Shown here in pieces: positions 52,890 through 62,424 of a DNA stretch of 64,000 bases. A program made the translations under genes and the position numbers. Source of the DNA: Fibrisoma limi BUZ 3. Its GTDB lineage: Bacteria > Bacteroidota > Bacteroidia > Cytophagales > Spirosomataceae. The notes below the pieces were generated by a model. That model saw only the letters and a list, made by a program, of their open reading frames with translations, was not told the origin of the DNA and ran no database searches. Location: contig NZ_CAIT01000006.1 in the NCBI RefSeq assembly GCF_000296815.2, positions 440,777 through 504,776 on the forward strand, written 5' to 3'. Each line of letters opens with the position of its first letter. Within the stretch, counting starts at the first letter, position 1.

Positions 52890-54685
52890 TACAAATTCCG
52901 CATCCAGGTTTCGCGGAGACTGACCTGTTCCGGGGTGGCCTGCGGATCGATCTGGAAGACGTACTGCTTCACCACGTCTTTCTCCTGCATGGCTGCCTTT
53001 ACGGTTTGCTCCTGGCCGTTTCGCCGAACGGTGACCTCATATGTATCGCCGGGTTTCAACTGCTTCAGGGCGTTCTGGATGCTGCCGATGGCGTCCATCT
53101 TCACCGCCTGACCGTTGAAGGCAACCCATTCGTCGTTTTCCTGCAAGCCGGCTTTAACGAGCGGTTCCGACAGATTGGTCAGGATGAATTTGTTGTCGAC
53201 GAAAGCGGGCTTCATGCCCAGCGTAGGTGATTTCTGCCCTGTCGGAATGGCTGGGGTGTACGTAATGCCGAGCTTGCCGTAGTACTCCCCGAACGGCAAT
53301 GGTTCGGTCGCTTTGACGTAGCGGTTGAAGAAGTCGGCGATTTCAGGGTAGGTTTTCTGCGTGAAAATGGTGAAGAACTCCTTCTCCGGAAACGCTTTGC
53401 TGGGGCCATACGTAGTAGCCAGTTCATTGACAACTTCACGCAATCCTCGCTTACCGCCCGACAGTTCGAGCAGCCGGATGTCGAGCAGACCCGCCACCAG
53501 CGCCCCCCGGTTGTAAATGTTGAAATACTGCTTCTGGCCTTCGTCGGTGAAGCAGGTCAGGCCCAGTTTGCTCAGGCTGTAGGTCGTATCCAGACTTTTG
53601 TCAACGGCGATTTTCTGGCTCAGTTCATCGAAATACGTCGGTACGTCCATGATCTGACCGCGTAGCTGCATGGCGTCGCTGGCCCATTCCGTCACGCCTT
53701 CATAGAGCCACAGGTGCTCGGAGGGCGTCGGCGTCACGAAGTTAAACTGCTCAATCACTTCGCTGTGGATGTTCAGCGGGGTTACTACGTGGAAGAATTC
53801 GTGGGCGGCAATGGACGTCATGGCATCGGCCAGTTGTTTGGAAAACTCCGCTTCCTTCACCACATACTCCGAGCTGTAGGAATGCTCCCAGGCGCCCCAG
53901 TCCTGATCTTCAAAGTGATACAGGAACGTGTACCGCTTTACCGGCAACTGCTTCAGGAACTGACCCGCTGCGTTGAGCATCGACTGCATGTTGGTCAGCA
54001 ACTGCTCCGACTTAATCTTATCGGTTTTCGAGTAGGTGTACACGTCGATCTGCGCCCCGGCTACGGTTGTGGTGGCTTTCGTCAGGCGACCCAGCAGAAT
54101 GGGAGAGTCGACGATGCGGTCGTAGTTGGCCGCGGTGAAATTACCCTTCGCGTTCTTGTCCAGCGCCGTTCCGACAGCCCACTCGGCCGGGTAGTTCAGC
54201 TTCACTTCGATGGGAGCCGCCTGCATACCCGACGGAAAGCCGAATACGCCCTGCCCGTTGATTAGTACGTGGTCATTTTCGATGGACGTACCGCACATGT
54301 TGTACGGTTTGTGTTCGTTCACGGGGGTATCCCAGGTTTCGGCGATGCTGTACTGCACGGTCCGCACGGCTTCGGGCCGGTCTAATTTCCACTGGTTGGT
54401 CGAGACCTGCTCGGTTTTGACCTCCTTACCTTTCGCGTCAAACGCCTTGAACGACCGCACGTAGCGGCCAATATCCATGATCTGGTACGTACCGGGGGCC
54501 GTCGCGGCAAACTGGTAGATCGCGTTGTCGGCCGTTAGTCCGCTGACACGCAGGGTAACTTTAAACTGATCGTCGGCGCGGTCGTTGAGGTTGACTTCAT
54601 ACTGTAGCGGTGTGGTCGGTGCGCCCTGCGAAAGGTGCGGTAAAAGCGCAGTAGCCCCCAGCAATAGTAGGCGTAAGATCTTCAT
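52889..54685 (-). CDS. Exported M61-family metallopeptidase with PDZ domain
   Basis: A 598-residue zinc peptidase of the glycyl-aminopeptidase (M61) type. It has a signal peptide (MKILRLLLLGATALLPHLSQGA) and an N-terminal beta region with NMCGTSIENDHVLING. The zinc motif is HEFFH (His295, Glu296, His299), followed by the downstream Glu329 in WLYEGVTEW. A PDZ-like domain with LQENDEWVAFNGQAV and AVKMDAIGSIQNALKQLKPG near the C terminus is standard. It should trim peptides with N-terminal glycine or related residues at the cell surface. It converges with the haloperoxidase gene across the inverted repeat. Confidence 0.93.
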   Translation of the reverse strand: MKILRLLLLGATALLPHLSQGAPTTPLQYEVNLNDRADDQFKVTLRVSGLTADNAIYQFAATAPGTYQIMDIGRYVRSFKAFDAKGKEVKTEQVSTNQWKLDRPEAVRTVQYSIAETWDTPVNEHKPYNMCGTSIENDHVLINGQGVFGFPSGMQAAPIEVKLNYPAEWAVGTALDKNAKGNFTAANYDRIVDSPILLGRLTKATTTVAGAQIDVYTYSKTDKIKSEQLLTNMQSMLNAAGQFLKQLPVKRYTFLYHFEDQDWGAWEHSYSSEYVVKEAEFSKQLADAMTSIAAHEFFHVVTPLNIHSEVIEQFNFVTPTPSEHLWLYEGVTEWASDAMQLRGQIMDVPTYFDELSQKIAVDKSLDTTYSLSKLGLTCFTDEGQKQYFNIYNRGALVAGLLDIRLLELSGGKRGLREVVNELATTYGPSKAFPEKEFFTIFTQKTYPEIADFFNRYVKATEPLPFGEYYGKLGITYTPAIPTGQKSPTLGMKPAFVDNKFILTNLSEPLVKAGLQENDEWVAFNGQAVKMDAIGSIQNALKQLKPGDTYEVTVRRNGQEQTVKAAMQEKDVVKQYVFQIDPQATPEQVSLRETWMRNL

Positions 54686-54941
54686 GAGTATGATACTGAT
54701 TGAGTGAAAGCTACCAAGATAGTTGAATCAGCCGGAGGTTTTCACTCGGTTGGTTTTTGCGGAAGTATTTCGGGATGAACGGTGGCACGTTGAGTCGTAA
54801 CCGGCTGCCTGAAACGCGTTTAGCTGCTTCCGGATGACCCGGAAAAGAAAAAGGATTTTCAAGAGAAGTTAGGTAAAGCCGGTTTTGGGTAAGTAAAGTG
54901 CATTTTCTTTGTGCCTTTGTTCGGTAAATCCTGCTCCTCCA

Positions 54942-57482
54942 ATGACGCGCCTTTTGCCTGCGACGCTTTTTCTGTTTATGTCAATCGCTGCTTTTGCGCA
55001 GCAACCCCTGACGATCTGGTATCGGCAACCCGCCCGCAACTGGAACGAAGCCCTGCCGGTCGGGAACGGACGACTCGGTGCGATGGTCTTCGGCCGGGTC
55101 AACGATGAACTGATTCAACTCAACGAAGCCTCACTCTGGTCGGGCGGCCCCGTGAACCTAAATCCCAACCCCGGCGCTGCAACGTATCTGCCACAGGTTC
55201 GCGAGGCCTTGTTTCGGGAGGATTACAAAGAGGCCGACAAACTGGTCAGGAATATGCAGGGGCTTTATACGGAAGCGTATCAGCCGCTGGGTGACCTGAC
55301 CATTCGGCAAATCCTGACCGGCGAACCTGCCGATTACTACCGCAATCTGAACATCACCGAAGCCAGTGCCACCACTCGCTTTAAATCTGGTGGCGTCGGT
55401 TATACCCGCGAAATCTTCGTATCGGCACCGGATCAGGTGATTGTGATACGGCTCCGGGCCGATCAGAAAGGGAAACTGAACGTAACGCTGGGTACCCGCA
55501 GTCCGCATCCCATCAGCAAAGTTGTGGTCAGCCGCGACGAATTGGCTATGCGCGGCAAATCACCGGCTCATGCCGACCCGAACTATGTCAACTACAACAA
55601 GGTGCCGGTGCGCTATACCGACTCGTCCGGCTGCCGGGGCACGCGCTTTGACCTGCGGCTGAAGGTGAAGTCCACCGATGGGCAGGTGGCGACTGACACG
55701 GCAGGCATCCGCATCACGAATGCTACCGAAGCGGTCGTGTATCTTTCGGCGGCTACGAGCTTCAACGGCTTCGACAAGTGCCCCGATAAAGACGGGAAGA
55801 ACGAGATTCAACTGGCGCAGTCGTATCTGAACAAAGCGCTGGCGAAAAGCCCGGATGCCATTCGGAAAGCCCACGTAGCCGACTACCAGCGGTATCTCAA
55901 CCGGGTATCGTTTACGCTGAATGACGCCCAGACGCCCGGCAATCCGGCGTCGTTGCCGATGGACGAGCGACTGATGCGCTACGCGGGTGGGGAGCCGGAC
56001 CCAGCGCTCGAAACGCTGTATTTTCAGTTCGGGCGTTATTTGCTGATTTCCAGTTCGCGGCCCGGAACAGGCATTGCCGCGAATCTGCAGGGCATCTGGA
56101 ATCCAATGGTCCGGCCACCCTGGAGCAGTAACTACACGACCAACATCAATGCCCAGATGAATTACTGGCCCGCCGAGATGACGAACCTGTCGGAGTTTCA
56201 CCGGCCGCTGATCGACCAGATCAAGCACGCGGCCGTAACGGGTAAGGCGACGGCTAAAAACTTCTACGGCGCGGGCGGCTGGACGGTACATCACAATTCC
56301 GACATCTGGGCCGCGTCGAATCCCGTGGGCGATCTCGGTAAGGGTGGGCCCATGTGGGCCAACTGGTCGATGGGGGGAGCCTGGCTGGCGCAGCACCTGT
56401 GGGAACATTACGCCTTCACCGGCGACCGGACGTACCTGAAACAAACAGCCTATCCGCTCATGAAAGACGCAGCCCAGTTCTGCGTCGACTGGCTGGTGGA
56501 AGACAAACAGGGACACCTGGTGACGGCCCCGGCCACCTCACCCGAGAACGTATTCGTGACGGAAAAAGGCGATAAGGAGTCAGTTTCGGTTGCAACTACG
56601 ATGGACATGGGGCTGATCTGGGATTTGTTTTCCAACGTCATCGAAGCCTCCGAACACCTGGGCATCGACGTTGACTTCCGGAAGATGCTGACCGAAAAGA
56701 AAAGCAAGCTGTTTCCGTTGCAGATTGGTCGGAAAGGCAACCTCCAGGAGTGGTACAAGGATTGGGAGGATGAAGACCCGCAGCACCGCCACGTATCGCA
56801 CCTGTTCGTGCTGCATCCGGGCCGGGAGATTTCACCCCTGACCACCCCCAAATACGTCGAAGCCGCCCGCAAGACGCTTGAGATTCGGGGCGACGGCGGC
56901 ACCGGCTGGAGTAAATCCTGGAAGATCAATTTCTGGGCGCGGCTGCACGACGGCAACCATGCCTACAAACTCCTGCGCGAATTGCTGAAACTGACCGGGG
57001 TAGAAGGGACAAACTACGCCAACGGGGGCGGGACGTATCCCAACCTGTTCTGCGCCCATCCGCCGTTTCAGATCGACGGGAACTTCGGCGGTACGTCGGG
57101 CATCGGCGAGATGCTGCTGCAAAGCCACGACGGTGTGGTACACTTACTACCCGCCCGGCCGGACCAGTGGAAAGACGGTTCCGTGAAAGGCCTTAAAGCA
57201 CGCGGTGGTTTTGAACTGGACTACACCTGGAAAGACGGCAAGCTGACCAGGCTAACGGTACGCTCGCAGCAGGGCGGCAACTGCCGGTTGCGGGTCTATA
57301 CCCCGCTCAAACCCACTGGGGCTGCTAAGCTAACTGCTGCGAAGGGCGCTAATCCCAACCCGTTTTATCAATTACCGGCCAATCAGTACCGGACCGTAAC
57401 CCCCGAAACGCCCGGCAATGGCGCGGTGGTGTACGATCTGGCGACCCAGCCCGGTAAGGAATACGTACTGACGGCCCTGTGA
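54942..57482 (+). CDS. GH95 alpha-L-fucosidase-like glycoside hydrolase, exported
   Basis: An 846-residue exported enzyme. The ATG at 54942 begins a signal peptide ([20 protein letters not shown]); an earlier ATG at 54909 is less likely. The N-terminal [18 protein letters not shown] motif is the mark of GH95, followed by [21 protein letters not shown] and [12 protein letters not shown] in the (alpha/alpha)6 catalytic barrel, and PATSPENVF, which includes the family's acid residue. The late [15 protein letters not shown] segment is also conserved. GH95 enzymes cleave alpha-1,2-fucose or galactose from glycans by inversion. No other carbohydrate gene is immediately adjacent. Confidence 0.94.
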   Translation: MTRLLPATLFLFMSIAAFAQQPLTIWYRQPARNWNEALPVGNGRLGAMVFGRVNDELIQLNEASLWSGGPVNLNPNPGAATYLPQVREALFREDYKEADKLVRNMQGLYTEAYQPLGDLTIRQILTGEPADYYRNLNITEASATTRFKSGGVGYTREIFVSAPDQVIVIRLRADQKGKLNVTLGTRSPHPISKVVVSRDELAMRGKSPAHADPNYVNYNKVPVRYTDSSGCRGTRFDLRLKVKSTDGQVATDTAGIRITNATEAVVYLSAATSFNGFDKCPDKDGKNEIQLAQSYLNKALAKSPDAIRKAHVADYQRYLNRVSFTLNDAQTPGNPASLPMDERLMRYAGGEPDPALETLYFQFGRYLLISSSRPGTGIAANLQGIWNPMVRPPWSSNYTTNINAQMNYWPAEMTNLSEFHRPLIDQIKHAAVTGKATAKNFYGAGGWTVHHNSDIWAASNPVGDLGKGGPMWANWSMGGAWLAQHLWEHYAFTGDRTYLKQTAYPLMKDAAQFCVDWLVEDKQGHLVTAPATSPENVFVTEKGDKESVSVATTMDMGLIWDLFSNVIEASEHLGIDVDFRKMLTEKKSKLFPLQIGRKGNLQEWYKDWEDEDPQHRHVSHLFVLHPGREISPLTTPKYVEAARKTLEIRGDGGTGWSKSWKINFWARLHDGNHAYKLLRELLKLTGVEGTNYANGGGTYPNLFCAHPPFQIDGNFGGTSGIGEMLLQSHDGVVHLLPARPDQWKDGSVKGLKARGGFELDYTWKDGKLTRLTVRSQQGGNCRLRVYTPLKPTGAAKLTAAKGANPNPFYQLPANQYRTVTPETPGNGAVVYDLATQPGKEYVLTAL

Positions 57483-57488
57483 GTCGGG

Positions 57489-57935
57489 TTAACTGACGCG
57501 TAATCGACGTTTTATCAATGTGCTGATGATGCCCGAATAACCGATCAGGGCAAAAATGGTCCCCAAAATGCCAAAGATCAGCGGTAAGAGCCACCCGTCA
57601 ATTCCTTCGAGAATAGGCTCCTGCGGGTTGTCGGGCTGGTACCATAACGTAACGGCCTGACCAACCTCAAAACTCGGGGGCGATGTATAAGTCTGGCTGT
57701 AATAGGTGACTGGCGTACCATCGGTTGTTCGGAACTGCACGACCGGGGCCATCGACGAGGTTGTCCGACCTTGTCGGTCAATGTTGTAGCGGTTGTCGAT
57801 TACGACCCCTTTGGTTTCGATGCCGGTTTTGATAATTCGCTGGGTTGATTGCCAGTTTACGTACGCGACGATGAGAAAAATGGTGCCGACCAGGGCAAAC
57901 AGCCCGAAGAAGGCGAGGCCGATGTTCTGCTTCAT
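57489..57935 (-). CDS. DUF3592 membrane protein
   Basis: A 148-residue protein with two membrane segments (LAFFGLFALVGTIFLIVAYVNW and WLLPLIFGILGTIFALIGYSGI) around a periplasmic beta domain with YNIDRQGRTTSSMAPVVQF and TVTLWYQPDNPQEPIL-type strands. That is the shape of DUF3592 proteins. It converges with the GH95 gene, six bases apart. The same 3' sequence of the GH95 gene recurs past its other side at 58134-58291. Confidence 0.88.
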   Translation of the reverse strand: MKQNIGLAFFGLFALVGTIFLIVAYVNWQSTQRIIKTGIETKGVVIDNRYNIDRQGRTTSSMAPVVQFRTTDGTPVTYYSQTYTSPPSFEVGQAVTLWYQPDNPQEPILEGIDGWLLPLIFGILGTIFALIGYSGIISTLIKRRLRVS

Positions 57936-58133
57936 GATGGAATAGGCGGGGCTGGGTGTGTGCTACGTAGTGTGCTGGTAAATAAGAGCTTAGTTGCTAA
58001 CTATTGGTGGTGAAAGATAGGGGGCGGATACGTACGGTCGTACGTTTAGTTCGTGAAAGGTTTGACGCGTGAGCAACACGCAGCTGGCGAAGGTCCGTTA
58101 GGGAGTGAAAACTAAGCAGGCTACCGTTTTGCG
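57936..58133. other. Intergenic region, nothing recognised
   Basis: Short stretch upstream of the DUF3592 gene that must carry its promoter. No gene or strong repeat. Confidence 0.3.
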
Positions 58134-58291
58134 GCTAAACTAACTGCAGATAAGGGGGCTAATCTCACCCCATTCTGCCTGTTGCCGGCCATCAGTACCG
58201 GACCGTAACCCCCGAAACGCCCGGCAATGGCGCGGTGGTGTATGAACTAGCGCCCCAGCCCGGTAAGGAATACGTACCGACGGCCCTGTGA
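58134..58291 (+). pseudogene. Partial duplicate of the 3' end of the GH95 gene
   Basis: This stretch matches 57324-57482, the last 52 codons and stop of the GH95 gene: a stretch of about fifty bases around ACCGTAACCCCCGAAACG is identical and the rest is close, with one base missing (GGCCATCAG for GGCCAATCAG). No open upstream frame joins it. It is a decayed leftover of a second GH95 copy or a local duplication. The DUF3592 gene lies between the two copies. Confidence 0.9.
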
Positions 58292-58301
58292 GGCAGAATT
58301 G

Positions 58302-58360
58302 CAGACCGCCCTGGGTTTTCTGCCTCGAAGCCAGTTCGTCAGAAAACCCAGGGCGGTCTG
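58302..58360 (-). terminator. Terminator hairpin after the ZU5-type gene
   Basis: CAGACCGCCCTGGGTTTTCT and its exact complement (58340-58360) flank a 17-base loop, ten bases beyond the stop of the lipoprotein gene at 58370. Confidence 0.85.
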
Positions 58361-58369
58361 GGGAATAAC

Positions 58370-59689
58370 TTAAGGAATATAGACCGGCACGGCTTTGAAC
58401 TTAACCCGTACCCCTATGCCGGATGTCCCTTTGAAAAACGTACCCCCAATCGTTCCCCGGGTTGGTTTGCCACTACCTCCATGCTCACTGATTGTCAGCG
58501 TTACGTTGCCGGAAATCCATTCAGTGGTGACAGGATGGTAATACCCCTGCGTGTAGCCATTGCCGTAATCGACGACGGCCGTTGCCTGGTTCACTATACC
58601 CTTGGGTTCGGGGAAGCTGTACGTGCCTTTACCGGTATAATTCGGAATCACGAAGCTGACCATCGGTACGCCCATGCCGGACATAATCACGGCCCGCAGC
58701 TCTTTCCCGGTTACGGTTAGGGATATGTTAGGGTTCGAATCCGTCTGCCCACCTACCTGTAACAGCGAATTCGATTCTACCTGTATCGATTGAACCAGGA
58801 TAATACGGCCAAACTGTTTCAGATCAACTTCCGCTGCTATGGCCACTGGGTTGGTTTCCGGCTCACGCGTTGGGGCATCATAGGCAGCCTTAGCCAGTGA
58901 ACGATCCTCCGTAAGTTGGCCTGCATTGGCGTAGTTATCGCTATGGCCGACGCCCGCCGTTACACCGTTGATCGTCCAGCGAACAACCCGGCTGGCCGAC
59001 AGGGTCTTCAGAGGGGTTAGGGGCGCTAGTAAACTTTCCAGGTCATTGGGACCTTTGGGATCGCTGGCCCCTAGCTGATAATACACCACCAGATTCGCCT
59101 GCTCGGTAGGGGCGATTACCTTCCGGTCGACTTTTATTTGAAACTGTTCGTAAAAAGACCAGTGCGCCAAATGGCTGACGGACGCGCTAGCGGTCTGCTG
59201 TGCTTTGTCCAGTTTTACGTCTGTACGACCCTGCCAGACCCCGTTTTTGTCCTGATAGGCAAGACCAAGGGCTTCGGGAGCCGAGCCGTCCAGGTCTTCG
59301 GGGGTATATTGCCAAGAGAGAGTAGCGGCTTTCTGGAGCGGGAGTTCGTTGGGCGTGATCTGGTACGCCTGACCGGCTCCACCGAAGGCTTTGTTCTCAA
59401 TGGGCTGTACCGTGATCGTCGTTTCTTTGGTTACGGCGCCGGCCGGAATAGTCAGTGTCAGGTGATTATCGGGGAGCATAATAACCCCGCCCGCCGGACC
59501 GATGGTTTTTGTTACGGGCATACCAGCCGGCTGTCCAGCCTCGGTGGGTTCGCCGGTTGCCGGTTGAACGGTATCGGGCGTAGTTGGCTCTGGATTAACG
59601 GGTTTCGTTTCGCAGGCGCTTATGGCCCAAAGGCTGCCGGTCAGCATCAGTGCGCTGGCCAGGGTGCGGATAGATTGTTCAATAGTCAT
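58370..59689 (-). CDS. Lipoprotein with ZU5-like domain, unknown role
   Basis: A 439-residue lipoprotein with lipobox AISAC (SLWAISACETKPVNPEP). A threonine/proline-rich linker leads to a ZU5-like module with IGPAGGVIMLPDNHLTLTIPAGAVTKETTITVQPI. The rest is beta-rich with no enzyme motif (e.g. VVDYGNGYTQGYYHPVTTEW). ZU5 domains in bacteria occur in extracellular or surface proteins. It has its own terminator on the downstream side. Cellular role unknown. Confidence 0.8.
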   Translation of the reverse strand: MTIEQSIRTLASALMLTGSLWAISACETKPVNPEPTTPDTVQPATGEPTEAGQPAGMPVTKTIGPAGGVIMLPDNHLTLTIPAGAVTKETTITVQPIENKAFGGAGQAYQITPNELPLQKAATLSWQYTPEDLDGSAPEALGLAYQDKNGVWQGRTDVKLDKAQQTASASVSHLAHWSFYEQFQIKVDRKVIAPTEQANLVVYYQLGASDPKGPNDLESLLAPLTPLKTLSASRVVRWTINGVTAGVGHSDNYANAGQLTEDRSLAKAAYDAPTREPETNPVAIAAEVDLKQFGRIILVQSIQVESNSLLQVGGQTDSNPNISLTVTGKELRAVIMSGMGVPMVSFVIPNYTGKGTYSFPEPKGIVNQATAVVDYGNGYTQGYYHPVTTEWISGNVTLTISEHGGSGKPTRGTIGGTFFKGTSGIGVRVKFKAVPVYIP

Positions 59690-59945
59690 GGTGTTGTTTA
59701 CTGAGGGATGGCTGAGAATATCAATGAATGAGACAAAGTTGATCTGGTCAGGGCAATAGATTCAATGCGTATCCGCGCTAATCAGCGGAATAGTGTCATA
59801 GACTGGCGACTTACCGGAGCGAACTGAGGGAGAGGGCCTTTGCAATGTTTACGGGAAACACCTCGAGGTATTTTTCAGGAAGAAATCCAAAACATACCTT
59901 TTGTCGACTAGTTATTAATCTATTATTTACTCTATAGACTCAATT
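59690..59945. other. Intergenic region, nothing recognised
   Basis: Divergent promoter region between the lipoprotein and the small Ser/Gly-rich protein. AT-rich near the plus-strand start; no gene. Confidence 0.3.
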
Positions 59946-60233
59946 ATGAAAAACGTAGTAATGGCCATAGCTCTGGCAATGGCCGTAGCATCAACCAGCG
60001 CGCTGGCGCAATCGGGCGGTTCCTCGAAAACCGCTAATTCAAAAAACAGTCAGTCGAAAACGGGATCGAGCAGCGGGCTGCAACAGTCCAACAAAGGCGG
60101 GGCTACATCGGGCGGTCCGTCGCAGGGAGCCGGCAACATCGGCAGCCAGCGGGGCAGCACCACGAGTGGGTCCTCAACCAGTGCCAACAGCAGCCGAAGC
60201 AAGAGCAGCGGCAGCAAATCCGGCAATCAGTAA
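59946..60233 (+). CDS. Small Ser/Gly-rich exported protein
   Basis: A 95-residue low-complexity protein with a signal peptide (MKNVVMAIALAMAVASTSALA) and a mature part almost entirely of Ser, Gly, Asn, Lys and Gln (SSKTANSKNSQSKTGSSSG, SGSSTSANSSRSKSSGSKSG). Such disordered secreted proteins occur at the surface of Bacteroidota, but no specific family is recognised. The coding stretch is compositionally clear and has a good start. The neighbour gene starts about 120 bases later on the same strand. Confidence 0.65.
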   Translation: MKNVVMAIALAMAVASTSALAQSGGSSKTANSKNSQSKTGSSSGLQQSNKGGATSGGPSQGAGNIGSQRGSTTSGSSTSANSSRSKSSGSKSGNQ

Positions 60234-60354
60234 AAGAAAGCAGGCGCAACTTGGTAGCGACACCAAAATTTCATACTATGCAGCGGCCCGTAGAATGCCC
60301 TTCGGCAAACGACGGGCCGCTTTGTTTTCGTTAGGTGTTTACCCGATCTCTCGT

Positions 60355-60927
60355 ATGGCTGTTAATGCATTCACCGGTAGTCTGATGTGGTTTGTGTCGT
60401 TCCTGATAGTCGATTCGGGGCTGCGACCTGTGCTTCCTGATCCTGTTTCGGTTACCTATGTGATTGAACGACCGGGGCCGTTGCTGACCCAGACCCCGGC
60501 TGCGGCTACCAAAGGATGGGCGTACGAAAAAACGGCCGACAAGTTCAAGGGGCGGGTGCAGAGGGCCTCACTGGTGTCGGCCAACACGATTCAGTTTGAC
60601 TACCCATATACCGGCAAAACCCCGGCAACCCTGACCATTCGGGAGCGTGACGGCAGCACGACCGTGTACATTGAAGTGGATAAAGGCCAGTTCAACCGGA
60701 GTTTCCAGAACGGAAGCGCTAAGGTTCGGTTCGACGGGAAAGCCCCCGTTACGTATCCGCTGACGGCCGCTGCCAACGGTCGGGCCAACATCGTTTTCTT
60801 CGACGCCGACCAGAAGCTGATCAATCAGATCAAAGCCGCCCGGACTATGACCGTCGCCATCAATTTCTACGGACAGCCCGTCCGCCAGCTCGAATTCCGA
60901 ACGGCTGGGCTGCGGTGGCCGCTGTAA
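60355..60927 (+). CDS. Membrane-anchored or exported protein of unknown function
   Basis: A 190-residue protein with a short hydrophobic N terminus (GSLMWFVSFLIVDSG) that acts as signal or anchor. The rest is beta-rich and basic: SLVSANTIQFDYPYTGKTPATLTIRERDGSTTVYIEVDKGQF, ending in TVAINFYGQPVRQLEFRTAGLRWPL. No domain is recognised. Starts at 60355 and 60385 are both possible; upstream open sequence to 60166 overlaps the previous gene. It ends before a clear terminator. Confidence 0.65.
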   Translation: MAVNAFTGSLMWFVSFLIVDSGLRPVLPDPVSVTYVIERPGPLLTQTPAAATKGWAYEKTADKFKGRVQRASLVSANTIQFDYPYTGKTPATLTIRERDGSTTVYIEVDKGQFNRSFQNGSAKVRFDGKAPVTYPLTAAANGRANIVFFDADQKLINQIKAARTMTVAINFYGQPVRQLEFRTAGLRWPL

Positions 60928-60930
60928 AAC

Positions 60931-60967
60931 TCAACAGCCGTAGTGAAAGGATCACTACGGCTGTTGA
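60931..60967. terminator. Terminator hairpin between convergent genes
   Basis: TCAACAGCCGTAGTGA pairs with TCACTACGGCTGTTGA around a five-base loop. It lies between the stops at 60927 and 60996. Confidence 0.85.
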
Positions 60968-60995
60968 CTGAACAAGGGTGGTAGAAAGCGGAGCC

Positions 60996-61430
60996 TTACG
61001 CGGCCGTACTGTCCGCTACGGGTTGTTGTTGCTCAACGGCGGACGGCTCCATGAACATGTAACTCCAGGCGTGGCCATCCAGATCCTCAAAATCACGGCT
61101 GTACATAAAACCCATGTCCTGTGGCCCTTTCGGCTCAATGGCACCAGCCGCCAGTGCCTTGTTCACTATTTCGTTGACGTTTTCCCGGCTGGTGGCTGAG
61201 AGACAGATCGACACTTCTACAGTTTTCGACGTATCCGCGATCTCTTTGTCGGTAAAGGTTTTAAAGAACGGCTCCACCAGCAGCATGACGTAGATTGTTT
61301 CGCTGATGATCATGCAGGTGGCGTTCTCGTCGGTGAATTGGGGGTTAAAGGTGTAGCCCAGTTTGGTGAAGAACTCCACCGAGCGGTTCAGGTCTTTAAC
61401 GGGCAGGTTAACAAAGATCATCGTTGCCAT
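60996..61430 (-). CDS. VOC (glyoxalase/bleomycin-resistance superfamily) protein
   Basis: A 144-residue protein of the VOC fold, with two beta-alpha-beta-beta-beta modules. The first begins MATMIFVNLPVKDLNRSVEFFTKLGYTF and the second has VEVSICLSATSRENVNEIVNKALAAGA then GHAWSYMFMEPS. The Met-Ile-Phe-Val-Asn-Leu-Pro-Val start is typical of stand-alone glyoxalase-like proteins. Metal ligands are not fully evident, so it may be a non-enzymatic member. The ATG at 61430 gives the standard length; an open frame to 61589 is not used because a TACCTTTG promoter element lies upstream of 61430. Confidence 0.9.
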   Translation of the reverse strand: MATMIFVNLPVKDLNRSVEFFTKLGYTFNPQFTDENATCMIISETIYVMLLVEPFFKTFTDKEIADTSKTVEVSICLSATSRENVNEIVNKALAAGAIEPKGPQDMGFMYSRDFEDLDGHAWSYMFMEPSAVEQQQPVADSTAA

Positions 61431-61458
61431 GTCGTATTGTTGTTTGAGGTTTACATAG

Positions 61459-61466
61459 CAAAGGTA
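61459..61466 (-). promoter_or_regulatory. Bacteroidota -7 element (TACCTTTG)
   Basis: On the minus strand TACCTTTG fits TAnnTTTG. It ends 28 bases before the ATG at 61430 of the VOC gene and supports that start. Confidence 0.5.
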
Positions 61467-61603
61467 CAACCCCCTCAATTGACGCATAGTGGGCGTTTCC
61501 GACAATAAACGGGTGGATTGCGACAGGAAAAAACATTGGCTCCAAACGCGCATTTTGCCGAACAAAGCAGGCCGTCCGGTGGTCATCATTGAAAGAACAT
61601 TTT

Positions 61604-62344
61604 ATGGACATAACAGCAAGTAACGTCCTGATTACGGGCGGGGCCTCGGGCATCGGCTGGGCGCTGGCCGAACGGTTTTTGAACGTGGGCAGTCAGGTAG
61701 TAATCTGCGGTCGGCGGCTCGACAGATTGCAGGCGGTTCAGCAACAGTATCCTCAGCTAAAAATATATCAGTGTGATGTCGGGCAGGCATCCGAGCGCGT
61801 GGCCCTGTTCGACTGGGTACGCAGCGAAGCCCCGGACATCAACGTATTGATCAATAACGCGGGCATTCAGCGCCGGGTGCGGTTGGTTAACGCCCAGGAC
61901 GACTGGAACGAAAGCCAGGCTGAAATTGCGATCAATCTGGAAGCGCCGATCCACCTCTCGACCTTGTTCATTCCGCACCTGATGGGAAAACCGACAGCCG
62001 CGATTGTCAACGTGACGTCGGGGCTGGCGTATGTGCCGGGGGCGTTTGCACCGGTGTACAGCGCCACCAAAGCGGCTTTGCATTCATTCACGATGTCGCT
62101 GCGGCATCAACTGGCCAATACCTCAATCGAGGTCATTGAACTGGTGCCGCCTGCCGTCAATACGGACCTGGGCGGAGCAGGATTGCATACCTTTGGGGCA
62201 CCGGTGGGCGATTTTGCCGATGCGATGATGCAAGGTCTGCAAGCGGGCGAACAGGAAATTGGCTACGGTACGTCGGAAACCAACCGGAAAGCCTCGCGCG
62301 AGCAGATCGATACTATTTTCAGGCAGATGAACAGCCGGTTCTGA
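61604..62344 (+). CDS. Short-chain dehydrogenase/reductase (DltE-like)
   Basis: A 246-residue SDR enzyme. The cofactor site is TGGASGIGWALAERF, followed by the NAGIQ strand, the Ser in NVTSGLAYVPGAFAPVYSATKAAL where Tyr and Lys form the catalytic pair YSATK. The PPAVNTDLGGAG segment fits the substrate side. The start at 61604 (MDITASNVLITGG) is the natural one. DltE-like SDRs reduce or oxidise unknown small molecules. The downstream AmpG-like transporter begins about 80 bases later. Confidence 0.92.
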   Translation: MDITASNVLITGGASGIGWALAERFLNVGSQVVICGRRLDRLQAVQQQYPQLKIYQCDVGQASERVALFDWVRSEAPDINVLINNAGIQRRVRLVNAQDDWNESQAEIAINLEAPIHLSTLFIPHLMGKPTAAIVNVTSGLAYVPGAFAPVYSATKAALHSFTMSLRHQLANTSIEVIELVPPAVNTDLGGAGLHTFGAPVGDFADAMMQGLQAGEQEIGYGTSETNRKASREQIDTIFRQMNSRF

Positions 62345-62424
62345 AAAGATAAATCTAATCTGAAGTCGTACCGAAGGCACTGAACAACCCTTGATTCACT
62401 CCTTACCATTCGCCACGTCACCCT

